NCBI RefSeq assembly: GCF_017744135.1
Contig: NZ_JAGHQU010000001.1
Coordinates: 310,001 to 374,000, forward strand
Reading direction: 5' to 3'
From: Endozoicomonas sp. G2_2
GTDB lineage: Bacteria; Pseudomonadota; Gammaproteobacteria; Nevskiales; Salinisphaeraceae
DNA length: 64,000 nt
In this document: in pieces, positions 45,470-55,565 of the stretch
Numbering within the stretch: the first letter of the stretch is position 1
Layout: each line of letters starts with the position of its first letter
The notes under the pieces: generated by a model
What the model was told of the DNA's origin: nothing
What the model saw: only the letters and a program-made list of their open reading frames with translations
The model's database searches: none
Program-made: the position numbers and the translations under genes

Positions 45470-45573
45470 TCCCTGGTCTTTAACAATCAGAATCTGATCA
45501 AATATTCGCCAAATATGCTGGTGCATTTTTGGCGTTCATATTTCCTTTTTATAAACAATTGTTTATATTTAGA
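45470..45573 (+). promoter_or_regulatory. CRISPR leader
   Basis: 104 bp, strongly AT-rich, between cas2 and the first repeat. It ends TTTAGA next to the repeat. It contains the 18-bp perfect palindrome TATAAACAATTGTTTATA (45550-45567), whose edge lies 7 bp from the first repeat, and the small dyad ATCAG AAT CTGAT near 45488. A partial IHF-like ATCAA core occurs near 45500. It should hold the array promoter and the Cas1-Cas2 docking sites. Confidence 0.8.
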
Positions 45574-48500
45574 CCGTTCCCCGCGCACGCGGGGATGAAC
45601 CGCTGGCAAGACAAGGAGAGGGCGGCGGTCATTGCCGTTCCCCGCGCACGCGGGGATGAACCGCCCTGCCGGGCATCGTCGCCGACCTATACGGGCCGTT
45701 CCCCGCGCACGCGGGGATGAACCGCCCATGTCCGCCAGGTCGCGGATCATCATCATCCGTTCCCCGCGCACGCGGGGATGAACCGTGTCGCCTGTGCCCG
45801 TTAACTTTGATCTGAGCCCGTTCCCCGCGCACGCGGGGATGAACCGCCAGCATTGAGGCTCGCAAGCGGCGCTCGATCCCGTTCCCCGCGCACGCGGGGA
45901 TGAACCGGTTGGGCATAATCAAATGCCACAGAGTCAGGCCCGTTCCCCGCGCACGCGGGGATGAACCGGCGAAACGGTCACGTTCACCGGCAACCACGAG
46001 CCGTTCCCCGCGCACGCGGGGATGAACCGTACTAGAGTACTAATATGCGAGTAGGCACTGAACCGTTCCCCGCGCACGCGGGGATGAACCGCAAACGCGC
46101 TCGCTGAAAGCGGTGGAGACCAACCGTTCCCCGCGCACGCGGGGATGAACCGTGTTACGCCGGCGCCATGGTGTCGGGGATGATCCGTTCCCCGCGCACG
46201 CGGGGATGAACCGACAGGTTGAATGGATTGCCGGGCCATGGAACTCCGTTCCCCGCGCACGCGGGGATGAACCGGCTTCGGCCAGCGGGATCAACAGATC
46301 GGCCGGCCGTTCCCCGCGCACGCGGGGATGAACCGACCTCCGGGTAACGCCGCGCGATCTCGCGTAACCGTTCCCCGCGCACGCGGGGATGAACCGGCGG
46401 CGGGGGCGGTGGCCGCGTTGCCCAGGAACCGTTCCCCGCGCACGCGGGGATGAACCGCCGGCGGTGACGCATGAACGCCCACGTCATCACCGTTCCCCGC
46501 GCACGCGGGGATGAACCGTATTTTAGTACTTGGCAAAGCGGCCAATCCATCCGTTCCCCGCGCACGCGGGGATGAACCGTCCCGCACGGCGTCGGCCTTG
46601 TCGGCGTCGCTCCGTTCCCCGCGCACGCGGGGATGAACCGGACCGCGACACCGGCCAGAAGAAAGAGGCTGTCCGTTCCCCGCGCACGCGGGGATGAACC
46701 GTGCGTTAAGCGCAACGAAGACTGGCCGCCCAGCCGTTCCCCGCGCACGCGGGGATGAACCGGTCAATCCGGCGCACGTCACGCGCAACCAGCCCCGTTC
46801 CCCGCGCACGCGGGGATGAACCGACGGCGCGATCGTGCGCACGGTGAGCGACCTACCGTTCCCCGCGCACGCGGGGATGAACCGCCTGAAACCGTTCCCA
46901 GCTCCCAAGACCGTGGCCGTTCCCCGCGCACGCGGGGATGAACCGATATGAACCTTCGCAACCGCATCGCCGCCATGCCGTTCCCCGCGCACGCGGGGAT
47001 GAACCGATATTCGTAGGTAAGCGGGTGCTCATGGCCTGCCGTTCCCCGCGCACGCGGGGATGAACCGGCGCCGTTCCGTTAAAGGTGGAGGCGACCGAGC
47101 CGTTCCCCGCGCACGCGGGGATGAACCAGCAAGACCAATGCGCCGCGCTGCTCGCAAACCCCGTTCCCCGCGCACGCGGGGATGAACCGGCTGAGACGGT
47201 GCCGCAATCCATCCTTGACGACCGTTCCCCGCGCACGCGGGGATGAACCAGGGCGTCACTTTGTAGTTCGAATGGTGGAACCACCGTTCCCCGCGCACGC
47301 GGGGATGAACCGCGGGCCAAACTCGGGGAATACCCGCGTAATTTCCGTTCCCCGCGCACGCGGGGATGAACCGTCGATCACACCAAGCTTGCGATCGCGA
47401 TCGCGGCCGTTCCCCGCGCACGCGGGGATGAACCGGCTTTACAGAACGTCTCCGGCTCCGGCTCGTGCCGTTCCCCGCGCACGCGGGGATGAACCGGTAG
47501 GCTTACGATTTAGCCTGATTTTTGTTTACCGTTCCCCGCGCACGCGGGGATGAACCGAGTCGGGAATACGGGTTTTTCGTTCGAGTTTTCCGTTCCCCGC
47601 GCACGCGGGGATGAACCCTGTCGCCAGTGATCGAAGTTCTCGAGCTCCGGCCCGTTCCCCGCGCACGCGGGGATGAACCGTACGCGACGCCAACAACACG
47701 GAGGGCGATCTCCCGTTCCCCGCGCACGCGGGGATGAACCGCGCCACCCATTGCGCGTCGATGACGCGACCTCCCCGTTCCCCGCGCACGCGGGGATGAA
47801 CCGCTGGACGAGATCTATCAGAAATACGAAAACGCCCGTTCCCCGCGCACGCGGGGATGAACCGTACGGCGGACTGGTGACACAGGTCTGCACGCACCGT
47901 TCCCCGCGCACGCGGGGATGAACCGCAGGAGCGTGGGCTGTGAAAGCGTACATGGGACCGTTCCCCGCGCACGCGGGGATGAACCGGCGCGCGAGCACGA
48001 GCGAGCCCGTGATTAGGTCCGTTCCCCGCGCACGCGGGGATGAACCGGCCATTGTCGCCATAGCTGCCGTAAGTACCGGCCGTTCCCCGCGCACGCGGGG
48101 ATGAACCGGGTGCCGGCAATATCTTTCCCCGCTTCTCTGCCCGTTCCCCGCGCACGCGGGGATGAACCGAGCGCGCTAGAAGCCGAAGCGCTTGGTATAT
48201 GCCCGTTCCCCGCGCACGCGGGGATGAACCGCCATTGGAGCATTGCACTTTCGCCTGGTCTACCCGTTCCCCGCGCACGCGGGGATGAACCGTTGGAACT
48301 GCAGCGTGGTGCGGTTGTGCTTGGCCGTTCCCCGCGCACGCGGGGATGAACCGCCTTCGCCGATGAATGCGAGAACTACGCCGATCCGTTCCCCGCGCAC
48401 GCGGGGATGAACCGACAACGACCGCGTGCACTTCATGACGCTGGGCCCGTTCCCCGCGCACGCGGGGATGAACCGATCACCGGCTACAACAGCCCATTCG

Positions 48501-50063
48501 AGGTCACCCGTTCCCCGCGCACGCGGGGATGAACCGTCTTGGGCACGGTAAATGCTCCGGTTTGGGGTCCGTTCCCCGCGCACGCGGGGATGAACCGATG
48601 CACGGCGGCGGTCACGATGTCCTGGTGATCCGTTCCCCGCGCACGCGGGGATGAACCGCTGTATTACAGCTGCGGCTCGTGCGGGATGATCCGTTCCCCG
48701 CGCACGCGGGGATGAACCGATGAGCGGCGGAGAGGAGACGCCAGCTCGGGTCCGTTCCCCGCGCACGCGGGGATGAACCGGTGGTTCGTCCTTATCTACA
48801 CTGAAGGTGTAGCCGTTCCCCGCGCACGCGGGGATGAACCGTACGACCCGCAGAAGTCGATCCGGGTCTCCGACCGTTCCCCGCGCACGCGGGGATGAAC
48901 CGGACGCCAACGAAACGCTGGTCAAATACGGTAACCGTTCCCCGCGCACGCGGGGATGAACCGTTATCCGTATCCCTGCCGAGATCGGCGAAGGCCCGTT
49001 CCCCGCGCACGCGGGGATGAACCGACCTTTAGCGACAACGAGCAGATCAAATACGCCCGTTCCCCGCGCACGCGGGGATGAACCGCTACCGCTGTATCGC
49101 AGCCACAAGCTGGTTCGCCGTTCCCCGCGCACGCGGGGATGAACCGTAATGGTCACGGAATTCAGCTATGAACGCGACCCGTTCCCCGCGCACGCGGGGA
49201 TGAACCGCTGATGCAGCTGCGTGATGATCGGCGGGCACTCCGTTCCCCGCGCACGCGGGGATGAACCGACATGGAAGGCCAGCTGGCCACGGCGGTGCCG
49301 CCGTTCCCCGCGCACGCGGGGATGAACCGTGATCATCCGAACGGTCGAAGGGGCCGTGATGCCGTTCCCCGCGCACGCGGGGATGAACCGCCACAAATCG
49401 CCGGGATAGATCGGGTAGTCATCCGTTCCCCGCGCACGCGGGGATGAACCGATCAAACTGGCCGAGCGACGCGGCTTCGACGTCCGTTCCCCGCGCACGC
49501 GGGGATGAACCGGCCGAAGGCATGGAAGCGATCGACATGCGCGGCCGTTCCCCGCGCACGCGGGGATGAACCGGGGCTTGATGTAGTGCTCCTTGGCGTA
49601 GGCGCCCGTTCCCCGCGCACGCGGGGATGAACCGTTGCAGCCGGAGCCGGACAGCACCGGCTTGGTCCGTTCCCCGCGCACGCGGGGATGAACCGGACGT
49701 ATTTCGTCCTTTCGCAACGCTTACAGAACCGTTCCCCGCGCACGCGGGGATGAACCGTGGGCGACATCGGCCCCGAAAAGCCGGAAGGCCCGTTCCCCGC
49801 GCACGCGGGGATGAACCGCCCAGTTGGTCGCGGTAATGCGGCCAGAATCGCCCGTTCCCCGCGCACGCGGGGATGAACCGACCTGGCCGCCGAATGCCAC
49901 TGGACCGCGCACCCGTTCCCCGCGCACGCGGGGATGAACCACACCCTGGGCTTTTCGACCGATGGCGCATTGCCCGTTCCCCGCGCACGCGGGGATGAAC
50001 CGGACTAGCCAGGTTTTCGACGTTGCGCCGGTGTCCGTTACCCGCACCTGCGGAGACTGATTG
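45574..50063 (+). CRISPR. Type I-E CRISPR array, 73 spacers
   Basis: 29-nt repeats starting CCGTTCCCCGCG and ending GGGGATGAACCG, with stem CCCCGC/GCGGGG. Stepping through the starts gives 73 standard repeats from 45574 to 49974 plus a degenerate terminal one at 50035, so 73 spacers. 65 spacers are 32 nt and eight are 33 nt (those ending before repeats at 46063, 47284, 47407, 47652, 47775, 48203, 49729 and 49852). Four repeats differ only at the last base: 47100, 47222 and 49913 end in A, 47590 ends in C. The leader end is at cas2. I noticed no duplicated spacer by eye. Confidence 0.98.
50035..50063 (+). repeat. Degenerate terminal repeat of the array
   Basis: About 18 of 29 positions match the consensus; it starts CCGTTACCCG and loses the 3' ATGAACC part. 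This marks the leader-distal, oldest end of the array. Confidence 0.85.
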
Positions 50064-50154
50064 TCCCAGCGGCCCGGCATCTTGGCGTGGCGAGAGCGCT
50101 CCTTGTGGCGTTGGGTGTCTACTCGGCTAGATCCCGCGATATCGCGCTCTGACT

Positions 50155-50910
50155 TTAGGCGTTGCGTTCCAGATAGCCTTCCAGAACCGCCCGCATCGTC
50201 TGCGCATACATCGTCACCGACGTCCCCTGATCACGATACTTGCCGCGCTTTAAATACCAGTCCTGCAGCATGGCTTTGATCAGCGAGGCGAGCAGGCGAG
50301 CGTCGATATCCCGGAATACGCCGGCTTCGATGCCTTCGGCGATGATGTCGCGGTAGACGGTTTCGGTTTCGCGCTCGATGGCGACGGCTTCGTGCTTGCG
50401 CGTTTCCGAAAGGTGGCGCGCTTCCATGTACGAGAAGTAGAACCAGGGCCGCATGAGTTCGCTGAGAAACAGGTGGCTTCTGATGGCGGCATCGAGTTTG
50501 TCGCGCGGGTCGGCGACATCGCGGGTGAAGTCGTCGAGCGTGCGGCGAGTGAGCATGAAGCCGTGGCTCTGGATGAGCCCGATGAGGTCGTCCTTGTTAC
50601 GGATATAGGCATAGAGCCCACCCATGCTCAGCCCCGAGTCGTTGCACAGATCGCGCAGCGTCATCGCGGCGAAGCCCTTGGCGTTGGCCAGCCGCAGGGT
50701 GGAGTCGATGATGCGCACGAGGTTGCGCACCGCGACGTGTTCTTTCTTGATGCGGATCAGGTCGCGGTTCTGGCGGTAGAGCGTGGTGCAGATATCCGTT
50801 TTCGAGACGCTGACGATCTGCTTGAACCGTTCGTAATCCAGTGCCGTGACGTGTTCAGCGGGCTGGCTTTGCGTCGCGGCGATCGCCTGCTTTTTGTTAT
50901 CCGTTCGCAC
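50155..50910 (-). CDS. TetR/AcrR-family transcriptional regulator
   Basis: 251 residues. The helix-turn-helix starts later than usual (about residue 65): RIIDSTLRLANAKGFAAMTL and LCNDSGLSMGGLYAYIRNKD. A 55-residue N-terminal extension precedes it, and a helical ligand domain follows. It lies between the CRISPR array and the carbohydrate cluster; its targets are unknown and there is no sign that it controls cas genes. Confidence 0.85.
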   Translation of the reverse strand: MRTDNKKQAIAATQSQPAEHVTALDYERFKQIVSVSKTDICTTLYRQNRDLIRIKKEHVAVRNLVRIIDSTLRLANAKGFAAMTLRDLCNDSGLSMGGLYAYIRNKDDLIGLIQSHGFMLTRRTLDDFTRDVADPRDKLDAAIRSHLFLSELMRPWFYFSYMEARHLSETRKHEAVAIERETETVYRDIIAEGIEAGVFRDIDARLLASLIKAMLQDWYLKRGKYRDQGTSVTMYAQTMRAVLEGYLERNA

Positions 50911-50977
50911 GCATGGATTCTAACCCGTCAGGCGTTCACAGGCCCGAGCGCGCGCATGATGATGGACGGCTCGATAT

Positions 50978-51571
50978 TCAGCGCGGCAGTTGCCACGCTT
51001 CGACGTGCCAGCGCCGGCTTCGCCAGCGGCGGCGCAGCATGACGCGGCGCCCCATCGACGCCACGAAACGGCGATGAATACCCGCGCTGCGCTGGGCGTT
51101 GTCCGGAAATTCGACCTGGTGGTGGGCAAGCACGAGCCGCGCGCCCGGCGCGAGAACGCCGGCCACGTCGCGCGCGAGACGACGCATGGCGCGCGGCGAC
51201 AGGTAATACAGCAGCTCCGCGATCACAACTGCATCGTAACGGTCGCCGGGCAAAGCTGCGGGCAGGGCGATTTGCCAGGTGTGGGCATGGGAATGCCCGG
51301 CCAGGGCGCGACGCGTGAGCGCCGCGGCGCTGGCGCTGCCGTCGCAGGCGTCGAGTTTGAGCGCGCGCGTCGCCAGCCGCTGGCTGTTGGAGCCGTTGCC
51401 ACTGGCCAGCTCCAGAAGACGCCCCACCGGACGGTTGCCGAGCGCGCGCACGATGCGTTCGCGCTTGATGGCTTCGTCGCGCGCGGTGAATGTCTGCCAG
51501 GGATCGCCCAGGGCGCGGAATTTGGCTTCGAAGCCCGCGAGGTCGATCGCACGCCGCGTCTTCATGTTCAT
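50978..51571 (-). CDS. SAM-dependent methyltransferase (NodS-like)
   Basis: 197 residues. The SAM-binding motif I is RLLELASGNGSNSQRLA, motif II YDAVVIAELLYYLSP, motif III LAPGARLVLAHHQ. NodS-like enzymes methylate amino groups of sugars. It overlaps the PIG-L deacetylase stop by 4 nt, a pairing that suggests deacetylation then methylation of a sugar amine; this is inference. Confidence 0.82.
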   Translation of the reverse strand: MNMKTRRAIDLAGFEAKFRALGDPWQTFTARDEAIKRERIVRALGNRPVGRLLELASGNGSNSQRLATRALKLDACDGSASAAALTRRALAGHSHAHTWQIALPAALPGDRYDAVVIAELLYYLSPRAMRRLARDVAGVLAPGARLVLAHHQVEFPDNAQRSAGIHRRFVASMGRRVMLRRRWRSRRWHVEAWQLPR

Positions 51572-52236
51572 GGCCGGCTGCCAAAGCGTTCGACAGGCCG
51601 GGCGAAGCGCACGAGCAGGTCGCGGTCGAGCAGAAAACCGTCCGGATCGTCGTCCACGTCACCGGTTTGGGTGCGATAGAGCCGAAGCGCGGCACGTTTC
51701 ATCGCGCTACGACAGCCGAGCGGTAGATGGATTTGTCGCCCGCGCGGGCGCGGCCGATGCGGCACCTCACGCGGCCAGACGAGATACGACAGACGGCGTA
51801 TCGAACCCGGCCAGGCGCGTACCACGGCACGCGCCACGGCACGGTGATCGGCGTGGTTGTCGTTCAGCGAGGGCGTGACGATCAGATCCGGGCGCGGGCG
51901 ACGCGCCAGGTCGCGGGCCAGTTGTGCTTCTGCCCGCGCCCCGGCGAAACCGAACGCGCCGTCGGCGTAGCCCAGAAAACGCAAATCTTGCCGGCGGATG
52001 CCCGCACGGCTCATCACACGGCATGTTTCGGCATAGCGGGCGGCGGTGAGACGCGCGCGCGGCCAGGCCCTGCTGTTCGGGTGTGAGGCGCCGCCATCGG
52101 TCACGAGCGTTACATCCACGATCACGCCGCGCCGGCGCAATGCGACGATGAGGCCAAACGCGCCGATGGCTTCGTCGTCCGGGTGCGGGGCGACGACGTG
52201 CGCACGGGCCACACGATCGAGATTCAGAGCCGTCAC
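51568..52236 (-). CDS. PIG-L family deacetylase
   Basis: 222 residues. The zinc motif AHVVAPHPDDEAIG is followed by DVTLVTDGGASHPNS and the downstream HADHRAVARAV motif. PIG-L/LmbE enzymes remove acetyl from N-acetylglucosaminyl conjugates. The GTG start at 52236 overlaps the upstream stop (GTGA); the frame is open further upstream but only as a shadow of the previous gene. Confidence 0.87.
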   Translation of the reverse strand: MTALNLDRVARAHVVAPHPDDEAIGAFGLIVALRRRGVIVDVTLVTDGGASHPNSRAWPRARLTAARYAETCRVMSRAGIRRQDLRFLGYADGAFGFAGARAEAQLARDLARRPRPDLIVTPSLNDNHADHRAVARAVVRAWPGSIRRLSYLVWPREVPHRPRPRGRQIHLPLGCRSAMKRAALRLYRTQTGDVDDDPDGFLLDRDLLVRFARPVERFGSRP

Positions 52237-53261
52237 AGCGACAAACCGAGCTGGCCGTGCGCTGCGGCGGCACCGACTTTCACCCGCTGGGCGTCGGGGG
52301 CCGGCTGGCGCAGGTAGACCATGAGATCGGCCATGTGCGCGCACAGCGGCTCCGTCTCGAAAAAAGCCGACAGACCCACCGATTGCTGCGCGAGAACGAG
52401 GGCCTGTTCGCCGGCGTCGAGCACCACGCTGCGCGCGTTGGCCACGCCCGCGGGGTGGCTGTCCGGCGGCGTATCGAACATTGCGGTCGCCGTGCGCCGA
52501 CACACGGCCGCTGCGCTGTCGGCGAGACCATAGAGCCGCCCGAGGCGGGCCGCCTGATGCGGGTCGTCGGCGCGATTTCGGGCAACAAGATGCGCGCGCA
52601 CGCCGTCGAACAGGCCGGCGATCCCGCCGGCCTGCGCCGCCACGAAGCGCAGGGCGCCGGCGCTGAGCCAGGGTTCGCGTTCGTAATCGCCGGGCGCGCC
52701 GATCAGCGCGTCGTTCTTACCCAGGGCGGCCTCGTCCCAGTGTACGAGATGGGTCTGCGAGCGTTGCATGCCAAGCACCTGCCACCACGCGCGGTCGATG
52801 GCGGGTGGCGTGTGCTGCAGGTCGATCACCGCGAGCTGCTTGTGGGTGCTGCCTGCGATCTGCGCGCTGACCAGCGCATGGCTGATCAGGCCCGCCCCGG
52901 AGGCAAACGCCTTGCCGCCGGTGAGCACGCCGTTTTGCAGGCGCAGCGGTTCGCCGGCCAGGGGCGCGTTCCAGACGCCGAAAGTCGCGCCGTTTCGCGC
53001 CTGATCGTGCAGCTGCTGCGCGGTTTCGGCATCGGCGTACCGGGCGATGATCTGGAGGGCGTCGATATGGCCCTCGAACAGGCGGGCGAGTGGCAGATCG
53101 TATCGGCCGACATCGTACAGCCGGCGCAGAAGCGCGAGGCAGGCGTCGAGGTCGGTCGGGTCGACGAGCGACAGCCCGTGCTGGAGTCGCGTGATGGCTT
53201 CGGGCAGGAACGCCGGGGCGGTTCGATCGCGCCCGGCCAAGTGATGAGCGGCGTCGGTCAT
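52233..53261 (-). CDS. Acyl-CoA dehydrogenase-like protein
   Basis: 342 residues, shorter than normal (about 380). Acyl-CoA dehydrogenase middle domain (FGVWNAPLAGEPLRLQNGVLTGGKAFASGA) and C-terminal helices are recognisable, but the standard substrate loop and catalytic glutamate are not obvious. It is embedded between glycosyltransferase and deacetylase genes by 4-nt overlaps, so it probably acts on a carrier- or sugar-linked substrate rather than in fatty-acid oxidation. Confidence 0.75.
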   Translation of the reverse strand: MTDAAHHLAGRDRTAPAFLPEAITRLQHGLSLVDPTDLDACLALLRRLYDVGRYDLPLARLFEGHIDALQIIARYADAETAQQLHDQARNGATFGVWNAPLAGEPLRLQNGVLTGGKAFASGAGLISHALVSAQIAGSTHKQLAVIDLQHTPPAIDRAWWQVLGMQRSQTHLVHWDEAALGKNDALIGAPGDYEREPWLSAGALRFVAAQAGGIAGLFDGVRAHLVARNRADDPHQAARLGRLYGLADSAAAVCRRTATAMFDTPPDSHPAGVANARSVVLDAGEQALVLAQQSVGLSAFFETEPLCAHMADLMVYLRQPAPDAQRVKVGAAAAHGQLGLSL

Positions 53262-54376
53262 CGGCAGGGGCAGCCGTAGGTGTGTTCGAGCCGTGCGACA
53301 CGTCGTTCGGCCCGCTCGAGCGCGAGTTCTTCGGCGTTTTCTGGCTCGGGTACGAGATGCATGGTGAAGGCTTCGGCATTGCCGCAGTCGGCGGCGAGAC
53401 GGCGCAGCTGCGGCGTCGGTAGCCGGGTGCGGGCGGCGAGTGCCTGTGCGACAGCATCGTCATCGAGACGAGCGAAGGCGGCCCGCACTTCGGCGCAGCG
53501 CAGATAGCGTGCCATCGCGGCGTCCGGATCCTGCACGCTCGGCGGTGCGGTGGCCGCCTGGCGTTGTCGCAGCGCGTAGGCCAGACCGCGACTGGCACGG
53601 CCGTCGGTGCGGGAGGAGGTTGCCACGCGTACATCGCGGTCGTGGCGCACGCGATAGCCGGCACGGCGGGCCGCTGTGACCAGCCCCACGTCTTCGTGGC
53701 TCGCGCAGGCCGGAAAACCGCCGAGCGCGTCGTAGACGTCGGCGCGAAAGCCCAGGCTCGCGCCGCCTTGCGAGGGGTGGGAGGGCGCCGGGTCGTGTTC
53801 GAGCGGGTCGACCGTGCGTTGCAGACAGCGCAGGCGCTCCCAGTAGCGCTCGATACGGCGGTGCACGTCGTGCGCAGGCGCGTCGGGGCGCTCGATATAG
53901 CCCGCCACTACATCCACGTCGGCGAGCACGCGCGCATTGGCTTCGATCCAGTCCGGTGCGGGCACGGAATCGGCGTCGGTGGTCAGCAGCAGTTTTGGCG
54001 GCCCTTCGCCACCCGGGGCGCGGGCAAGGACATTCTGCCCCAGCGCCATGGCGGCCCGACGTGCGCGCCCGGCGTTGGCCTGTGGCGCGCGCTCGATGCG
54101 GCGCACGGACACGGCAAAATTCAGCGCCGGCAGCCGTGCCGCGACGCGGGCTTCGCCGTCGTCGTTGCAGCCGTCGAACAGCAGGCAGAGCACGAAGCTG
54201 TCGGGCGCCGCGGTTTGAACGGCGAATGCGTCGAGCAGGTCGGTCAGGTATTCGCTTTCATCGCGTATCGGCACGCACACCGCGATGCGGGCACGCGCGG
54301 CCCGATGCTGATCCACAGGCAGCGCACCGAGCGCGGGCGGGCGCGTTTCGCGCGAGACGTGTCGTAGGCTTCGCAT
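53258..54376 (-). CDS. Glycosyltransferase family 2
   Basis: 372 residues. GT-A fold: ARIAVCVPIRDESEYLTDLLDA at the start, LLLTTDADSVPAPDWIEA (DxD metal motif) and GGFPACASHEDVGLVTAARR. It transfers a sugar from a nucleotide donor. It overlaps the next gene by 4 nt. Confidence 0.87.
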   Translation of the reverse strand: MRSLRHVSRETRPPALGALPVDQHRAARARIAVCVPIRDESEYLTDLLDAFAVQTAAPDSFVLCLLFDGCNDDGEARVAARLPALNFAVSVRRIERAPQANAGRARRAAMALGQNVLARAPGGEGPPKLLLTTDADSVPAPDWIEANARVLADVDVVAGYIERPDAPAHDVHRRIERYWERLRCLQRTVDPLEHDPAPSHPSQGGASLGFRADVYDALGGFPACASHEDVGLVTAARRAGYRVRHDRDVRVATSSRTDGRASRGLAYALRQRQAATAPPSVQDPDAAMARYLRCAEVRAAFARLDDDAVAQALAARTRLPTPQLRRLAADCGNAEAFTMHLVPEPENAEELALERAERRVARLEHTYGCPCR

Positions 54377-54420
54377 ACGGCGTCATCCTAACCGCGGGTC
54401 GGGGGCACGATAATGCGTAG

Positions 54421-55524
54421 TTATGCGGTCGGCGCGGATTCGCGCTCGTGGGCTTTTGCAAGCAGGCGGCGATAGACCTGCACATAATTCCGGGCCATGC
54501 GTTCGGCGCTGAAGCGGGTCGCGAAGCGTGCGCGAATCGTGGCGCGATCGAGGGTGGGCAGGCGGTTCACGGCGTCGACGGCTTCGTCCATCGAGTCGAC
54601 GATGAAGCCGGTCACGCCGTGCTCGACGATTTCCGGCACCGCGCCCCGACGCCATGCAATCACCGGCGTGCCGCAGGCCATGGCCTCGATCAGCACGAGG
54701 CCGAACGGCTCCGGCCAGTCGATGGGAAACAGCAGCGCCGGCGCATCGGTGAGCAATGCGCGCTTGGCTGCATCGTCGATGGCGCCGACGTGTTCGATGT
54801 GGCCACCCAGCCGTGGCGCCACGTGATGTTCGAAATAGTACGGATTTCCCGGGTCCACGCTTCCGGCTAGTTTGAGCGCATGTTGGCTGCGCCATGCAAT
54901 CTCGATCGCCCGGTCCGGGCGCTTTTGATCGGTCATTCGTCCGATGAACAGCAGGGCGCCGCGGCCGGCCGTGGATACCGGCGCGTGCGGCGGCGTAAAG
55001 CGGGCGGGGTCGAGCCCGTGCGGGACCATCGCGGCCCGATTGGATGCCGGTATGGTCCGGGCCTGGCTGGCCGAAATGGCGGCGACCGGCAGATCGGGGA
55101 AGGCCTCGAAGAACCGCTGGCGGTCGAGTTCATCGGTGCGCCAGTGGATGGTCGTGAGGCTGCGTGCGCGGTGGGTGCCCAGCAGGGCGGCATGAAAGAA
55201 TTCGCCGTGGCAGTGAATGATGTCGAAGTCGTCGATACGCTGGCGCAGCCGTTCCAGCAATGCGGCTTCGAGCACGGCGGGCAGGCCTGGCGGTACGACT
55301 TCGGCATGGGCTTCATGCCAGGCCAGACTGGGCAGGGCGCTCTCGCAGGGCAGATCGAGCGTGCTGTCGCCGGGAGCGAAGACCGTGACCTCGTGGCCGA
55401 GGTTCGCAAGAGCGACGCTCAGGTCGACGACGATACGTTCGGTGCCGCCGGCCTCGCGTGCCGGCAACGGCAGGATCACGGGAGAAACCTGGGCGATGCG
55501 TAGACGGTCACACGGTGGTTGCAT
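54421..55524 (-). CDS. Glycosyltransferase family 4
   Basis: 367 residues of the GT-B fold. N-terminal acceptor domain EAGGTERIVVDLSVALANLG; C-terminal donor domain with LLFIGRMTDQKRPDRAI and the EX7E motif EPFGLVLIEAMACGTPVIA. It probably adds a hexose to a lipid or sugar acceptor. 44 bp separate it from the downstream GT2, so one five-gene operon is likely; it diverges from the sucrose-phosphate synthase gene. Confidence 0.88.
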   Translation of the reverse strand: MQPPCDRLRIAQVSPVILPLPAREAGGTERIVVDLSVALANLGHEVTVFAPGDSTLDLPCESALPSLAWHEAHAEVVPPGLPAVLEAALLERLRQRIDDFDIIHCHGEFFHAALLGTHRARSLTTIHWRTDELDRQRFFEAFPDLPVAAISASQARTIPASNRAAMVPHGLDPARFTPPHAPVSTAGRGALLFIGRMTDQKRPDRAIEIAWRSQHALKLAGSVDPGNPYYFEHHVAPRLGGHIEHVGAIDDAAKRALLTDAPALLFPIDWPEPFGLVLIEAMACGTPVIAWRRGAVPEIVEHGVTGFIVDSMDEAVDAVNRLPTLDRATIRARFATRFSAERMARNYVQVYRRLLAKAHERESAPTA

Positions 55525-55565
55525 GTCGGGTTTTCGATTTCCAGCAGGACAGGACTGAAGCGCTC

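Noticed and set aside
45603-50034. Possible self-targeting spacers against genes in this window
   Set aside because: By eye no spacer showed a long match to the rest of the window. A systematic search was not possible, so I make no claim.
45487-50080. Many open frames on both strands across the array (repeated residues such as HPRVRGER, SSPRARGT, FIPACAGN)
   Set aside because: These are translations of CRISPR repeats and spacers. The repeated motifs come from the 29-nt repeat read in different frames and are not proteins.
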